Source: Chloroflexota bacterium (GTDB taxonomy: Bacteria > Chloroflexota > Dormibacteria > Aeolococcales > Aeolococcaceae). From it: a stretch of 6,039 nucleotides of DNA. The translations under genes and the position numbers were made by a program. Location of the stretch: positions 1 to 6,039 of the forward strand of contig DNAU01000102.1 of NCBI GenBank assembly GCA_003491925.1. The letters run 5' to 3'. Positions 5,396-6,039 of the stretch are shown here, one piece after another. Positions within the stretch are counted from its first letter, which is position 1. Every line of letters begins with the position of its first letter. A model generated the notes under the pieces. That model saw only the letters and a list, made by a program, of their open reading frames with translations, did not search any database and was not told the DNA's origin.

Positions 5396-6039
5396 ATGCG
5401 GCCAATGCAGTACGGTCCCTTGGGCGGTGCCGTGCGAGTGGTCATCGCCAGCGACGCGCCCCAGGCGGTGGCCGAGCTGGACAAGCTCGCCGGCTACGCC
5501 GATCAGGTGAGCCTAGTCGGCTTCATTCGCCATCCTCAGGAGCTGGACGAGGACCTGGAGGCGCTCCTCCCCGACGTGGTCCTCCTCTACACGGGCTTCG
5601 GCGGCCTCGACACGGTGGGACTGGCGGGCTACCTGGCGTCGCGCTCGCCGCAGCTCCGGGTCATGGTCGTCGTCGACCCCACCGAAGAGCTCTTCATCGC
5701 CCGCCTGGAGGACGCGGGTGCCGCGACCGTGGGGGAGGACGCCGATCCGGCGTCCCTGGTCGCCGCCATCCGCGGCGCGGTGGCCCAGCCGCCCCCGCCG
5801 GAGGAGGTCGAGCAGCTGCCGCCAGCGTGGCCCGGCATGACCCCGCGGGTGCTCTGGCCCGAACAGCCGGAGGCCGAGTACGGCCTCCCGCCGGCCCCCG
5901 AGCCTCTCTCGGTACCCGGGCCTTTCTCGGTACCCGGGCCTTTCTCGGTACCCGAGCCGTTCTCGGCCCTCGAGCCGTTCTCGGCCGCCGAGCCTCTCCC
6001 CGCCCCCGAGCCGCCCGTGGCGGCGCCTCCGCCCGCGGC
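5396..6039 (+). CDS. Pseudo-receiver protein, probable CpaE/TadZ-type pilus assembly factor (3' end missing)
   Basis: The frame runs open from an in-frame TGA at 5357 to the window end. ATG 5396 and ATG 5405 are both possible starts. Counting from 5396, residues about 13-129 have the alternating beta/alpha pattern of a receiver domain (VRVVIASDAPQ, PDVVLLYTGF, LRVMVVVDP, ARLEDAGAATVGEDADPASL). The phosphoacceptor Asp is replaced by Tyr65, and the KP pair is replaced by ED, so it cannot be phosphorylated in the usual way. A Pro/Glu-rich linker follows, with seven hexapeptide repeats from residue 169. CpaE/TadZ proteins of Tad systems begin with such a degenerate receiver before a MinD/ParA-like ATPase, and the gene follows the pilin, so that is the favoured reading. 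The ATPase part is not in view, so another receiver-like protein remains possible. No Shine-Dalgarno precedes either ATG. Confidence 0.75.
   Translation, partial: MRPMQYGPLGGAVRVVIASDAPQAVAELDKLAGYADQVSLVGFIRHPQELDEDLEALLPDVVLLYTGFGGLDTVGLAGYLASRSPQLRVMVVVDPTEELFIARLEDAGAATVGEDADPASLVAAIRGAVAQPPPPEEVEQLPPAWPGMTPRVLWPEQPEAEYGLPPAPEPLSVPGPFSVPGPFSVPEPFSALEPFSAAEPLPAPEPPVAAPPPA
5900..6025 (+). repeat. 18-bp coding tandem repeat, seven units
   Basis: Seven successive 18-base units encode hexapeptides EPLSVP, GPFSVP, GPFSVP, EPFSAL, EPFSAA, EPLPAP and EPPVAA. Units 2 and 3 (5918-5935 and 5936-5953) are identical at the DNA level, and the outer units diverge progressively. The repeats form a proline-rich, probably extended linker after the degenerate receiver domain. 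Because units are in frame and short, copy number could change by slippage without breaking the gene. Confidence 0.9.

Overview
The window comes from a high-GC bacterium. GC-rich codons dominate every gene, GTG appears as a likely start, and the pilus genes are of the Tad/Flp type. The short Flp pilin with a KGQGMVEYALIL cleavage region and the adjacent TadB/TadC pair suggest an actinobacterial or Chloroflexota/Dormibacterota-like lineage. This is an inference from protein style; no taxonomic marker is present.

Layout. (1) 1-1874, plus strand: the end of a Tad (tight adherence, type IVc pilus) export operon, with a 5'-truncated tadB overlapping a complete tadC by 4 bases (ATGA). (2) 1912-2760, minus strand: an unrecognised 282-residue soluble protein, convergent with tadC. 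(3) 2946-3509, plus strand: a CvpA-family four-helix membrane protein, divergent from the previous gene. (4) 3531-3920, minus strand: a single-domain CheY-like response regulator with all catalytic residues. Its upstream region holds a 20-bp tandem duplication and an inverted repeat. (5) 4086-4847, minus strand: an unrecognised protein with a Cys/His-rich, probably two-zinc N-terminal module. (6) 4848-5089: a divergent control region with three short dyads. (7) 5090-5287, plus strand: a 65-residue Flp prepilin with a near-perfect Shine-Dalgarno sequence, closed by a strong intrinsic terminator. (8) 5396 or 5405 to the window end, plus strand: the start of a protein with a degenerate receiver domain and a proline-rich hexapeptide repeat tract. 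It most resembles the N-terminal part of a CpaE/TadZ-type pilus assembly protein.

How it fits together. TadB and TadC form the inner-membrane platform of the pilus machine, the Flp protein is its major subunit, and the last gene is probably a localisation/assembly factor. The platform genes and the pilin are separated by about 3.2 kb holding four other genes on both strands, so the Tad system is a split locus here. Whether the inserted genes (response regulator, zinc protein, CvpA-like protein, unknown protein) serve the pilus is not shown by the sequence. I did not find a convincing wholly new system. The best leads are the zinc-module protein beside the pilin, the tandem-repeat control region before the response regulator, and the dyad-rich flp leader. 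There is no rRNA, recognisable tRNA, CRISPR array or insertion sequence in the window.
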